DNA from: Plazaster borealis
Taxonomy: Eukaryota; Echinodermata; Asteroidea; Forcipulatida; Labidiasteridae
Assembly: GCA_021014325.1 (NCBI GenBank)
Contig: JAJGQC010000703.1
Location: 124,001-188,000 of the forward strand
Direction of reading: 5' to 3'
DNA length: 64,000 nt
Notes under the pieces: generated by a model
The model's input: the letters and a program-made list of their open reading frames with translations, nothing else
What the model was told of the DNA's origin: nothing
Databases searched by the model: none
Position numbers and translations under genes: made by a program
In this document: one piece after another, positions 51,852 through 63,699 of the stretch
Layout of the letters: every line of letters starts with the position of its first letter
How positions within the stretch are numbered: position 1 is the stretch's first letter

Positions 51852-52753
51852 CAGTGGCGTAACTAAGGGGGGCACGTGCCCCCCCCCCCAACTGATGTCC
51901 GTGCCCCCCCGGGTGCACCCCCATTTGAAATCTGGACTTTTGTGATTGGAAATTTCCAGAGCAAAATGTTACATTTTATACGCTTTGATGAGTTAATTTT
52001 TCGATGTTTTTAAAACTAACTATTTTTCCATTTACATGCAGAAAATATAATTTTGTTACACTCACGCCAGATTATCTTATAATAAAATAGTAAGTCACAT
52101 AAAAAAGGCAACAAAAAGGGGCTTGTTCAGTCCCGTAACCAGGAATTTTTTATTTATTTTTTGTTTGGGGGGAATATGAAAGAAAATGTACATCGGCGTG
52201 TTAGCGCCGCCTGTCTTGTTTGCGACGCAGAAGGGAGTGGGAGGAGGATGTGCCCTCCTCTCAGAAGTTCGAAATTGTGTAAAAAAGAATGCCCATTTCA
52301 AGCCATTTGGTGCAGCATTTTTGCGATATGATATTGGTTATTATATCTGAAAACAACTCAATTACAGCTTTGTATCAATATTATTTCTGCATTAAATTTT
52401 AATGCTCAGACGGCGTATACCACCCATTGTGTCCTCTATTTACATCTTTGTATATTATGTTATGCTATAAATGTCATAATTTAATGATAATGAGCAGACT
52501 GAACAAACTTTTTGCTTAGTGTGTTATTTATAAGTTGCACAGTTACGCTGCAGACTTTTTCAATTAGTTTTTTTTTATAGACTTTTTCATTCTTTATTTC
52601 TTAAAGCTTATTTTATTTTTATTTTTATTTTTTACGGGCATGGACTTGTTTTAAAGAAAAGTGCAAAGGGAAACTTGGCCAGGAGTGCCCCCCTTGAAAA
52701 TATGGAGCACCCCCTTGTGCCCCCCCTAAAATTTTACCCTAGTTACGCCGCTG
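51852..52753 (+). mobile_element. hAT-type element, copy 1, inserted in the 82-bp satellite
   Basis: Ends CAGTGGCGTAACTAAGGGGG and CCCTAGTTACGCCGCTG. CTTTTCTG is present on both sides (51844-51851 and 52754-52761): a perfect 8-bp target duplication, and the satellite unit itself shows the empty site. 902 bp, no transposase; some AT-rich inner phrases (TTTGTATATTATGTTATGC) recur in the elements at 56389 and 58615. Confidence 0.88.
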
Positions 52754-52761
52754 CTTTTCTG

Positions 52762-55700
52762 TCAATCTTAAACCGCCCCAAAGATGTTACCCCCTCTACC
52801 TACCAGCCTGGACTCCGGTCACAAACAAGCACCCCACTTTTCTGTCAATCTTGAACCGCCCCCAAGATGTAACCCCCTCTACTACCAGCCTGTACTCCAA
52901 TCCCAAACAGGCACACCACTTTTCTGTCAAACTTGAACCGCCCCCAAGATGTTACCCCTCTACTACCAGCCTGTACTCTGATCCCAAACAAGCACCCCAC
53001 TTTTCTGTCAATCTTGAACCGCCCCCAAGATGTAACCCCCTCTACTACCAGCCTGTACTCCGATCCCAAACAAGCACCCCACTTTTCTGTCAATCTTGAA
53101 CTGCCCCCAAGATGTAACCCCCTCTACTACCAGCCTGTACTCCGATCCCAAACAAGCACCCCACTTTTCTGTCAATCTTGAACCGCCTCCAAGATGTTAC
53201 CCCCTCTACTACCAGCCTGTACTCCGATCCCAAACAAGCACCCCACTTTTCTGTCAATCTTGAACCGCCCCCAAGATGTTACCCCCTCTACCACCAGCCT
53301 GTACTCCAATCCAAAACAGGCACACCACTTTTCTGTCAAACTTGAACCGCCCCCAAGATGTTACCCCTCTACTACCAGCCTGTACTCTGATCCCAAACAA
53401 GCACCCCACTTTTCTGTTAATCTTGAACCACCCCCAAGAAGTTACCCCCTCTACTACCAGCCTGTACTCCGATCCCAAACAAGCACCCCACTTTTCTGTC
53501 AATCTTGAACCGCCTCCAGGATGTAACCCCCTCTACTACCAGCCTGTACTCTGATCCCAAACAAGCACCCCACTTTTCTGTCAATCTTGAACCGCCCCCA
53601 AGATGTTACCCCCTCTACTACCAGCCTGTACTCCGATCCCAAACAGGCACACCACTTTTCTGTCAAACTTGAACTGCCCCCAAGATGTAACCCCTCTACT
53701 ACCAGCCTGTACTCTGATCCCAAACAAGCACCCCACTTTTCTGTCAATCTTGAACCGCCCCAAGATGTAACCCCCTCTACTACCAGCCTGTACTCCAATC
53801 CCAAACAAGCACCCCACTTTTCTGTCAAACTTGAACCGCCCCAAACAGGTAACCCCAGCAACTACCAGCCTGTACTCCGATCCCAAACAAGCACCCACTT
53901 TTCTGTCAATCTTGAACCGCCCCAAGATGTTACCCCCTCTACTACCAGCCTGTACTCCGATCCCAAACAAGCACCCCACTTTTCTGTCAATCTTGAACTG
54001 CCCCTAAGATGTAACCCCCTCTACTACCAGCCTGTACTCCAATCCCAAACAGGCACACCACTTTTCTGTCAATCTTGAACCGCCCCATGATGTAACCCCC
54101 TCTACTACCAGCCTGTACTCCAATCCCAAACAGGCACACCACTTTTCTGTCAAACTTGAACCGCCCCCAAGATGTAACCCCTCTACTACCAGCCTGTACT
54201 CTGATCCCAAACAAGCACCCCACTTTTCTGTCAATCTTGAACCGCCCCAAGATGTAACCCCCTCTACTACCAGCCTGTACTCCAATCCCAAACAAGCACC
54301 CCACTTTTCTGTCAATCTTGAACCGCCCCAAAGATGTAACCCCCTCTACTACCAGCCTGTACTCCAATCCCAAACAGGCACACCACTTTTCTGTCAAACT
54401 TGAACCGCCCCCAAGATGTTACCCCCTCTACTACCAGCCTGTACTCTGATCCCAAACAAGCACCCCACTTTTCTGTCAATCTTGAACCGCCCCCAAGATG
54501 TTACCCCCTCTACTACCAGCCTGTACTCTGATCCCAAACAAGCACACCACTTTTCTGTCAATCTTCGACCGCCCCAAGATGTAACCCCTCTACTACCAGC
54601 CTGTACTCCAATCCCAAACAAGCACACCACTTTTCTGTCAATCTTGAACCGCCCCCAAGATGTAACCCCCTCTACTACCAGCCTGTACTCCAATCCCAAA
54701 CAGGCACACCACTTTTCTGTCAATCTTGAACCGCCTTAAAGATGTAACCCCCTCTACTACCAGCCTGTACTCCAATCCCAAACAGGCACACCACTTTTCT
54801 GTCAATCTTGAACCGCCCCCAAGATGTAACCCCCTCTACTACCAGCCTGTACTCCAATCCCAAACAGGCACACCACTTTTCTGTCAATCTTGAACCGCCC
54901 CCAAGATGTAACCCCCTCTACTACCAGCCTGTACTCCAATCCCAAACAGGCACACCACTTTTCTGTCAAACTTGAACCGCAGACCTGATTTTACCCCCTC
55001 TACTACCAGCCTGTACTCCAATCCCAAACAAGCACCCCACTTTTCTGTCAATCTTGAACAGCCCCCAAGATGTTACCCCCTCTACTACCAGCCTGTACTC
55101 TGATCCCAAACAAGCACCCCACTTTTCTGTCAAACTTGAACCGCCCCAAGATGTAACCCCCTCTATTACCAGCCTGTACTCCAATCCCAAACAGGCACAC
55201 CACTTTTCTGTCAATCTTGAACCGCCCCAAAGATGTAACCCCCTCTACTACCAGCCTGTACTCCAATCCCAAACAGGCACACCACTTTTCTGTCAAACTT
55301 GAACCGCCCCCAAGATTTTACCCCCTCTACTACCAGCCTGTACTCCAATCCCAAACAAGCACCCCACTTTTCTGTCAATCTTGAACAGCCCCCAAGATGT
55401 TACCCCCTCTACTACCAGCCTGTACTCTGATCCCAAACAAGCACCCCACTTTTCTGTCAATCTTGAACCGCTTCCAAGATGTTACCCCCTCTACTACCAG
55501 CCTGTACTCCGATCCAAAACAGGCACACCACTTTTCTGTCAAACTTGAACTGCCCCCAAGATGTTACCCCCTCTACTACCAGCCTGTACTCTGATCCCAA
55601 ACAAGCACCCCACTTTTCTGTCAATCTTGAACCGCCCCCAAGATGTTACCCCCTCTACTACCAGCCTGTACTCCGATCCCAAACAAGCACCCCACTTTTC

Positions 55701-56175
55701 TGTCAATCTTGAACTGCCCCCAAGATGTAACCCCCTCTACTACCAGCCTGTACTCCAATCCCAAACAGGCACACCACTTTTCTGTCAATCTTGAACTGCC
55801 CCAAAGATGTTACCCCCTCTACTACCAGCCTGTACTCTGATCCCAAACAAGCACCCCACTTTTCTGTCAATCTTGAACCGCCCCCAAGATGTTATCCCCT
55901 CTACTACCAGCCTGTACTCCGATCCCAAACAAGCACCCCACTTTTCTGTCAATCTTGAACCGCCCCCAAGATGTTACCCCCTCTACTACCAGCCTGTACT
56001 CCGATCCAAAACAAGCACCCCACTTTTCTGTCAATCTTGAACCGCCCCCAAGATGTTACCCCCTCTACTTCCAGCCTGTACTCCGATCCCAAACAAGCAC
56101 CCCACTTTTCTGTCAATCTTGAACTGCCCCCAAGATGTAACCCCCTCTACTATCAGCCTGTACACCAATCCCAAA
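52762..56175. repeat. 82-bp satellite, main block
   Basis: About 42 head-to-tail units containing TTGAACCGCCCCCAAGATGT, CCCTCTACTACCAGCCTGTA, TCCCAAACAAGCACC and CCACTTTTCTGTCAA. Variants at a few sites (GAT-GTTA or GTAA; ACAAGCACCCC or ACAGGCACACC; GATCC or AATCC) recur in blocks, suggesting higher-order units of several monomers. As 82 is not a multiple of 3, each strand gives overlapping 77-163 codon artefact frames. Count estimated from length. Confidence 0.95.
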
Positions 56176-56388
56176 CATCTATATATACTATATGCTCCAG
56201 GTATTAAACAACCAACATTCAAGGCTAGATCCTCATAGTATTTTGACATTTTTTGTTGTTTTACTTTTGTATGCATGGGACAGCGGCGAACATCGGTAAC
56301 TCGTGCTACACGCAGAGGACATGCCAAATTTGTTTACACATTTTCATTTTGATGGTGTCCTATTTAGAACAAAAAACAATAAACTCTC

Positions 56389-57180
56389 CAGTGGCGGATC
56401 CAGGATTTTCCAAACAGGGGGCGTGAAAATGTACCAAGCAGCAAAATTAAGGGTGAATGCAATTTGTGGCGCCTGAGAACGCGTAACTCAAAGCCCTAAC
56501 GGCATGGGTTCAGGGGCCCGCCTACATGCTCCGAAACAGTTAGGATTCTAGATGCTCTGTGGTGTGATCTCATGCAGGATCTGACCACTTTAACCAATTT
56601 ACATCTTTGTATATTATGTTATGCTATAAATGTCATAATTTAATGATAATGAGCAGATGTAAGCCCCTGGCGGAAGCTCTGAGCTTTTGGCCTTTTGAGG
56701 GGTGAAAAATCAAGCCTCTGTTTGCCTAAAACAGAGAAATAGACACACTTTTTATAAGCACTTTCGATCCATATCAATCTTCTAATTTTACTCAAAGAAA
56801 ATTGTAATACCACAAATCTCACGTTTGGATCTGGTCGCTGCATTATCTGGTTTCATGCATATTCACATATTCACTAGTGGGTAAGATCGTTTTTTTCAAA
56901 TTCAAGCTAACTGTCGTATTATCCCGGACAAATTGGCACATCAGGTTTCGAATGTTACTTTACTGTTGCAAATCTAAACAATTACAAGTGACATATCATG
57001 AAAGATTCATTTTGGCAGAAAGAAAAATGTGAATGGTATAGTATGACAAAGAAATCAATCCTGCCTCTGGGGGGTAAATTAACACCACACACACTTGTGG
57101 CTAATTTTTAAACAGGCAGTACTAAAAAAGAAAATAGAAAAGGTTTTTTTAGGGGGGCTGACGCCCACGCCCCCCCCCCC
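56389..57180 (+). mobile_element. Composite DNA element, copy A
   Basis: Starts CAGTGGCGGATCCAGGATTT and carries GTACCAAGCAGCAAA, TCTAATTTTACTCAAAG, CTCACGTTTGGATCTGGTCG and ATAATACGACAGT-like phrases that reappear inverted in copy B (57960-59486). Inside, 56600-56656 (TTTGTATATTATGTTATGC) is a fragment of the hAT at 51852, as if a nested hAT had been mostly deleted. The right end near 57180 is a C-run and not sharply defined. Confidence 0.65.
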
Positions 57181-57707
57181 CCGACCTCAACAACACAAGA
57201 ACAACAAATACAACACAAGGCAATAAAAGGAACAAAAACAACAAAAAAACAGACAAAAACATAGCACAAAAAAAATAATAAATAAATAAACAATCAAACA
57301 AACAAAAAAACAAACAAAAAAACAAACAAGCGTCTTGCTGAAAATATCAATCCGGTCTTGTTGTAAGAGACACGATGTAGGCCGTGTAATCATCCTAGCA
57401 GATGGCTGAATATAAAAATTTATCATGGAGTAGACTGCTTGCAATGTCCAGGGCAGTGTATACGCCAATTGCTTTGTGCTGATATTCATCGTTCAAGTAC
57501 ATCTAGGAAATGGCAAAATTACGTTAGAGGGTAGACCGCTCAGCGTGTAAAGAGTGGGAGGGTCAGCGTACAAATTACAGAATTAATCTAAGGTCGATCT
57601 GAGCACTTTGAAAAATGTTCGTCTCCAATCACGCTGAGATTCAAAGCAGCAGGAGATATAGCATGCGTTTTAGTCCACTTGTCCGGCTTTTACACTAATG
57701 TAATAAC
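57181..57707. other. Spacer between inverted element copies
   Basis: An A-rich tract (AAACAAAAAAACAGACAAAA and AATAATAAATAAATAAAC) lies at 57215-57330. No exon was recognised in the rest. Confidence 0.5.
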
Positions 57708-57811
57708 GGCATGGGCGAAAAACATGGGGGGACATTTGATATTGTGTCCCCCACCCTTGAAAACTTGGGGGGGACATGTCCCCCTGTCCCCCCCTATATG
57801 ACGCCCATGCT
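57708..57811. mobile_element. Small inverted-repeat element with GCATGGGCG ends
   Basis: GGCATGGGCG on the left and CGCCCATGCT on the right, with GGGGGGACATTTGATATTG and GGGGGACATGTCCCCC inside. It abuts a lone 82-bp satellite unit. Confidence 0.5.
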
Positions 57812-57900
57812 ACCAGCCTGTACTCCAATCCCAAACATGCATCCTTTTTTCTGTCAATCTTGAACCACCCCAAGATATTACCCCTTCTACTGCAGCCTAC
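57812..57900. repeat. Isolated 82-bp satellite unit
   Basis: ACCAGCCTGTACTCCAATCC, TTCTGTCAATCTTGAACC and CCAAGATATTACCCCTTCTA match the main satellite, 1.6 kb away, with several private changes. The array was probably continuous before copies A and B inserted. Confidence 0.75.
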
Positions 57901-57959
57901 ATGTGAATCAGTCCCAACTTGATGTTGTGAAACAAATGAACTCAATAATTTCCTGCTCC

Positions 57960-59486
57960 CAGGGGCGGATACAGGGGGGTCGTATGCCCCCCCCCCTTTG
58001 ACTGCCAAAAAAAAAAAAAAAATTAGCCACAAGTGTGTGTGGTGTAGTTTTTCCCAGAGGCAGGATAGATTACTTTTCATCCTATGCCACTCACATTTTT
58101 CTTACTGCCAAAATGAATATTTCATGTATGTCACTTGTAATTATTGTTTAAATTTGCAATAATAACATAGCATTTGAAACCTGATTTGCCAATTTGTCCG
58201 GGATAATACGACAGTAAGCTTGAATTTGAGAAACGATCTTACCCACTATGTGTTTAATGAATATGCATGAAACCAGATAATGCAAATATGCATGAAACCA
58301 GATAATGCAGCGACCAGATCCAAACGTGAGATTTGTGGTATTATAATTTTCTTTGAGTAAAATTAAAGGCCTAAAGCTCAGAGCTTCCGGGGGCTTCGCC
58401 CCCTGGACCCCCATCGGGGCTTCACCCCTGGACCCCATCATCCATGTTACAGAAAAATTTCCAGTAAATTTAGAAGATTGATATGGATCTGAATTAAAGT
58501 TTGTCTATTTCTCAGTTTTTTGTTATCATATCGTTGGCTCACCAGGCGCTCTCAGGCGACACAAATTGCATGCACCATTTGCTGCTTGGTACATTTTCAC
58601 GCCCCCCCCCCCATCAGCGGCATAACTAGGGTAAAATTTCAGGGCGCACAAGGGAGTGCACCATTTTTTCTCGGGGGACACTTCTGGCCAAGTTTCCATT
58701 TGCACTTTTCTTTAAAACAAGCCCAAGCCCGTAATCGGGGGGGGTGGGGGGCTGGGGTCGGACGGCCCCCTAAAAAATTAAAAAATAAATATAAAAAAAA
58801 CTATTTAAAAAAAAGAATAAAAAAGTCTGAAAAAAATAATGAAATTAAAAAAGTCTGCATCGTAGCTGTGACTTATTATCGTTAGTTTACGACATTTATA
58901 ACATAAAATATTATACAAAGATGTAAATAGAGGACGCATTGGGTGGCATACGCCGTCTGAGCATTAAATATGCAGAAATAATATTGATACAAAGCTGTAA
59001 TTGAGATGTTTTCAGATATAACAACCAATATCATAGCGCTTGAATTGGGCATTCTTTTTTACAAAATTTCGAACTTCTGAGGGGGGCAATCCTCCTCCCA
59101 CTCCCCCTGAGTCGCTACGTGACGGACGGCGCTAACGCACCGATGTACATTTTCTTTCAAATTCGCCTCCCCCAAAAAAGTTTTAAAAATCCTGGTTATG
59201 GGACTGAACAAGGCCCTTTTTCATCGCCTTTTTTGTTACTTACTATTTTTTTATAAGATAATCTGGCGTGAGTGTAAACAAAAAATATTGTCTGCATGTA
59301 AACGGAAAAATAGTTTTAAAAACATCAAAATTATCTCATCAAAGCGTAAAAAATGTAACATTTTACTCTGAAAATTTCCAATCACAAAAGTCAAGATCTC
59401 AAATGGGGGGGAGGCACCCGGGGGGCACGGACATCCCTTAGTTACGCCACTGCCCCCCGTTTGGAAAAAACCTGGGTCCGCCCCTG
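57960..59486 (-). mobile_element. Composite DNA element, copy B (inverse), carrying a nested hAT
   Basis: Ends CAGGGGCGGATACAGG and CCTGGGTCCGCCCCTG, flanked by GCTCC on both sides. The body is the inverse of copy A (CCACAAGTGTGTGTGGTG, AACGTGAGATTTGTGGTATT, TTTGCTGCTTGGTACATTTT). It also has GGGGGCTTCGCCCCC hairpins near 58390. The second hAT copy interrupts it at 58615. Confidence 0.7.
58615..59452 (-). mobile_element. hAT-type element, copy 2, nested in copy B
   Basis: Ends CAGCGGCATAACTAGGGT and CCCTTAGTTACGCCACTG. The flanks CCCCCCAT and CCCCCCGT match at 7 of 8 positions. It is the inverse of the element at 51852 (for example ATAACATAAAATATTATACA and CGATGTACATTTTCTTTC), 64 bp shorter. 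Confidence 0.82.
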
Positions 59487-59842
59487 GCTCCATTCCATTT
59501 TAGTTTTATTTATCTATTTTAATAATCAAGAGTGCAACTGTCAAAGAGCATAGTTTGAATAAAACAAACTTAAGCACAGAAGTAAACCATTTACATTATT
59601 ATAGACATTGATTAAACTTTACATAAAAATTCTACTACAGAGACAATGAGTTAATTCAGCTGATTATGAATGGGACAGGAAATTGTTTATAACATTGCTC
59701 ATATTTACAGTTTAATAATAATAATAAAAATAGGCACACTAGGCCTATCTATTTAAAACTATTGGTTAAATTTTGACTGTCAAGTTTGATCAATGGCTCT
59801 TATATCTCATACAATTCTTTATTCTTTGATTTCTGTTTACAG
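59487..59842. other. Intronic DNA before the candidate exon, nothing recognised
   Basis: AT-rich; a (TAA)n run near 59715. Ends with the acceptor of the exon at 59843. Confidence 0.45.
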
Positions 59843-60026
59843 ATTCATGAAGATGATGAGGAGCAGCAGTTTCCTCTCAAGAGATGCCCTCTCAAGAGAT
59901 GCACCAGGGCTGTGATGAGAACACTTGGTTGGAAGTCTTCATTATGACTTCAAACACCTCATCATCTCTCTACTTCAAGCTTCTTGTACCTCAACTTTGT
60001 AAATTATTCAATACTAGGATATTAAG
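59843..60026 (+). other. Candidate exon with a short open frame
   Basis: Acceptor GATTTCTGTTTACAG, donor GATATTAAG followed by GTAGGT. One frame reads IHEDDEEQQFPLKRCPLKRC then TRAVMRTLGWKSSL and stops at 59945-59947; the repeat CCTCTCAAGAGATGC occurs twice in tandem. In the phase that would follow from the exon ending at 50229 a different frame (MKMMRSSSFLSRDALSRDAP) stops earlier. Coding status is undecided. Confidence 0.35.
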
Positions 60027-61026
60027 GTAGGTTTGTTGTGTTGTTTATGAATTGTAAAAAGGCCTGTTTACATAGTCCTTGACCTCATCATCACAGCCTT
60101 GTCACACAAGTCCATTTTACAGGCAACTTTGACGCAACTGTTAACTGCAGTGCTGCACAGAAACAAAAGACTTTGATATCAAAGTACTTTTGTTAACATG
60201 GTCTCACTACCCCTAAGATATTTACGCACAAATTCAGATGGGAATATTTTTCTTATTTTAGATTGCCTGGAACTGGTTGCCTGTAAAATGCCTCATGGGA
60301 CATGGCCCTTATTCACGTATCAATTGTAGTCCAGGCCCTGGGGGACCTGGGACTTTGTACTGAGTAGCTGGGACATAAACGGGATGTGCAAAAAACCATG
60401 CCGTGCTAGCCGGGTTGTACCATTTTGTTGCCAGGTCCCCTACAATTGTGCATTAGACTCAAACACACTTCCTCTGAAAATATTTTACCATCCAAATAAA
60501 TTGTGCAAAAAAAGCGATGAGGTAAATTTGATGACGTCTTATATGATGTAAACAGACCTTTACTTACAGTCCAGTTATTGTGACTGTTGATGTAAGGTAC
60601 AAGTACATATTGATTGGTGCTGGCAGAAGAATGTTTAAAGCTTCTTATAATATGCCATTCTGCTGGCAAAGCTTAGTACAACAATCATCTTGCAGCAGAA
60701 AGCAACCAATGCATTGCAATGACCACATTTTGTATACTAATGCTAAACTGTAATATAAATATGTGTTGCTGGAGTTACTCTAACTTAGTCATATGTGTCT
60801 TAATTCATTCTCTTGGAGAGTGTAACTTTCCTACAAAGACTAATACATGTTTGGGTTTATCAAACTCTGCAGCTGAACTTTTTCAAAGCGTTGCTAATTG
60901 AAATTAATTGCTGAGGAGTTTCTGCCAGGCATACTTTTCCTGAAGTCCTCTGCCAGCATACATCAATAATAATGGAAAGACAATTAATAAGTGTATGTAT
61001 TATACAATCATGAATCAATGTGATGA
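60027..61026. other. Intergenic or intronic DNA, nothing recognised
   Basis: No exon recognised. The two 60-90 codon open frames here show no family features. Confidence 0.45.
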
Positions 61027-61422
61027 TTAAAGGGACTGTATACGTTTGGTAATTACTCATAAAATTAATGGCAATAAAACGTACTTGATAAGACCTACAG
61101 CAGCTTCTGATAATATACAGCACTTTCAGAAACATTTCACTTTAATGAAGTAATGTGGCTATGAAAAAGTAATGTGGCTATGAATTTTTTGTATAGTTTT
61201 TATCCAAAATAAATTTGAATCTGAGAACGTTTCTCAGATTGTGTATTCAAATTGCAGATTTTTCTTCCTGCGTCGACACAGCCGCTCCAGATTTTCAGCA
61301 ATACATGTATCTCAAAAACGCTACCACCTTTTGAAATGAAATTTTAACAGGTTGGTTTTATGGTATATATAGGATTAAAACAAACAGTGGGTTTCAATTA
61401 CCAAACGTATACAATCCCTTTA
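61027..61422 (-). mobile_element. Foldback MITE, family B, inverse copy
   Basis: TTAAAGGGACTGTATACG to CGTATACAATCCCTTTAAT, with the inverse family-B phrases (CTACCACCTTTTGAAATGAA). It has a small internal duplication (AGTAATGTGGCTATGAA twice at about 61149-61182). Confidence 0.75.
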
Positions 61423-62399
61423 ATTGGCTCACAGGTATGACAGTGTGACTCAGCTTTGTAGAAGATCACATAGTTCCTCTAGTTTAGATAAACACACCAT
61501 CCCAGCTCAATCGTAAAAAAATGGCAGGAAATTAGTAAACAATGAATAACATTATATTTTCAGTCCTAATATGTTGTACCATTCATGCTTATTTCATCGG
61601 CACTTCTAAAGAAGAAGTTGAGTGTGAGGAACAATTGTATCAATTGGTGGTATCAAGTTAACAATTTCAGATTATGTCAAGTATAGTCAACCACAAGGAG
61701 ACTGACATGGTAAATTTGAAATAATTTGGGGTTGAACAAAGACAAATTTACCAGAGCAGGATTTGAACCAATGACCTCTGGATTAGTGTACCAAATGAGC
61801 TATCTAGCCCTTTGTTGGCTCTCCTATGTCAATTGTCAATATGTTTGTTCGGGTGCCTGTTCTTTTTCAACACCAAATGATTTCAGATTATAAGATGATC
61901 AGTCTTTTTGATCATCAGTAAGCATTTATCCTATTCATACGCATGCTTATTGCCTATTTTGTAACATCAGCAGAGATCAGAGACTGTGAATGTATTATTT
62001 AGTAATCTTAAACTAAAATTGAATGATCACCAATGTCAAGTTGTTGGAACACCATTGTTTTTGGAAGAGTAAATTCATTCCCGTCCTCCTATTTCAGTCA
62101 ACACAGCAAACAACCAACTTTGAAATTGATGTCAAAATAGGTGGTTGAATTTTAGTGTAAACACTTTCATATCGGGCTTATATTGATTGTGGCAATCGAA
62201 TTACAAGCAACAATGATCTGTAGGGTCTTCAAAGAGTATTGCTCGACTATAACAATATTTCAGACATAATTCATTATCTGAAACTTAATACTCAGTGAAC
62301 TTTCAGATTGCAAGGCATCAGTTTTTGTTGTTGATGACTGCCATTTAAAATCTTACAGTGTCCTTGTCTTGGGGCGTTTGCTGTATGGAGAAGTGTTGG
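61423..62399. other. Intergenic DNA with a SINE head
   Basis: At 61730-61815 lies a second, more decayed copy of the SINE at 17706 (minus strand B box GGTTCAAATCC; TAGCTCATTTGG remains of the A box). Otherwise nothing was recognised. Confidence 0.55.
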
Positions 62400-62690
62400 C
62401 CAGGGCCCAATTTTGTAGAGCTGCTTAACGGCTGATTTTGTGCTTACTGCGCGAGTTTCCATTTCATACAGCGCTGCTAACCGTAAGCACACAAAAGGGC
62501 ATGCTAACCTTCCGGTGCTTACTGTATGAAAATGGATGACGAAATAATGCAAATCCATGGACAACACACTAGCCGGCCGCCTAATTTTCTTGCTAACCCA
62601 TGAAATACTCTTACACTTTAGCAAATATTCTGCTATAGTTAGCATGGAAATTTGCTTACCGTTAAGCACAGCTATGAAATTTGCCACTGG
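62400..62690. mobile_element. Foldback element with CCAGGGCCCAATTT ends
   Basis: Left CCAGGGCCCAATTTTGTAGA then GCTGCTTAACGG; right CCGTTAAGCACAGCTATGAA then ATTTGCCACTGG. Arms of about 35 bp with several inner inverted matches built on TGCTTACNG and TTTCCAT. The 131-codon minus-strand frame through it is an artefact. Confidence 0.7.
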
Positions 62691-62731
62691 AAATGTTGAG
62701 TTAAGAAGTTAGGATCTCATAGTTTAAAATT

Positions 62732-62875
62732 AGTGGCGTAACCAGAGGGGACCTTTCCCCAAAATGAGACAGAAAAATATTGCAAAATGAATGATTCGAT
62801 ACTTTAGATATTCTCCCAGATTATGTCTTTGCCCCCACTTGCCACCCCCCCCCCCCAATCACTGGTACACCACTG
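62732..62875. mobile_element. Small hAT-like element
   Basis: AGTGGCGTAACCAGAGGGG on the left and CACTGGTACACCACTG on the right, with a C-run inside. The ends resemble the hAT at 51852 but no target duplication could be read. Confidence 0.45.
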
Positions 62876-63540
62876 TTTATAGTTTACACAACTTGGCTAC
62901 TTATTTTGTCTGTGATAATTGTGACGTTGCTGGATCTTGTCAATTAATCAGATAGAATTCTATTGGTGAAGTTTTAGATGTTCAAAGATTAGTGAATCTA
63001 AAATGCTCAGGAAATGTCAAACGGCAGCCGTCATTGTCTAGTTCCCAGTCTCTAAGTACTGATACAGCTATAGTCTCAGTGATGAGTGCCTGACTATTTT
63101 CCTTTATTATTTGTTGTGAAATTTACGTATAATAGTAATACATGTGTTCGTTTTCAGAGTTTTTATGTTGAAATGACTTGTTTTTAAGAGATAAAAACGT
63201 AAATTGAATGACTTGTCTTAGAATTGGTGGATTTTAAGTCACGAAGTCGCCAAAATGTTTCATGATGTACCAAAATGCGTAACTTGTTTTACTCTGTTAT
63301 TGTTATGTAGCACCTTTGTACATAAACATTGTTTAACACAATTAAACCACATTTAAAGGCCGTTTTTCGAGTTAAATAGTACTTTTGAAGTTCAATCTTT
63401 TAGAGAATAATTTGATTTTATGTATTAGATCGATGTACGCAGTGTGAAGACGTTTAGCAGTATTTTAAGGGCGTTTTAATGATTAAAATTTAGGAATTTC
63501 GCGACTTTTTGCGTTATTTTTTTTACTAGTTTGGAAAAAA
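62876..63540. other. Intergenic DNA, nothing recognised
   Basis: AT-rich, no exon or element seen. Confidence 0.45.
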
Positions 63541-63680
63541 ATTAACGAGCGTACGTTTCAAGCGATTTTAAAAATTGAAAGACCGAAAAAAATTTTTAGA
63601 AAAAAATTTTCATGAACGAAAATGAAATAAATTAACGAGCGTACGTTTCAGGCGATTTTAAAAATTGAAAGACCGTAAAT
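63541..63680. repeat. Tandem duplication, 91-bp period
   Basis: ATTAACGAGCGTACGTTTCA then GCGATTTTAAAAATTGAAAG occurs at 63541 and again at 63632 with one change; the spacer is AT-rich. Confidence 0.8.
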
Positions 63681-63699
63681 TTTCCTTTTTGGGAATATT

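Noticed and set aside
51583..56327. Many overlapping 61-163 codon frames on both strands
   Set aside because: They are artefacts of the 82-bp satellite and shift frame with each unit.
57108..57489. Phe/Cys/Val-rich minus-strand frames
   Set aside because: Antisense of an A-rich AAACAAAC tract; composition artefact.
62292..62687. 131-codon minus-strand frame
   Set aside because: It coincides with a foldback element from end to end.
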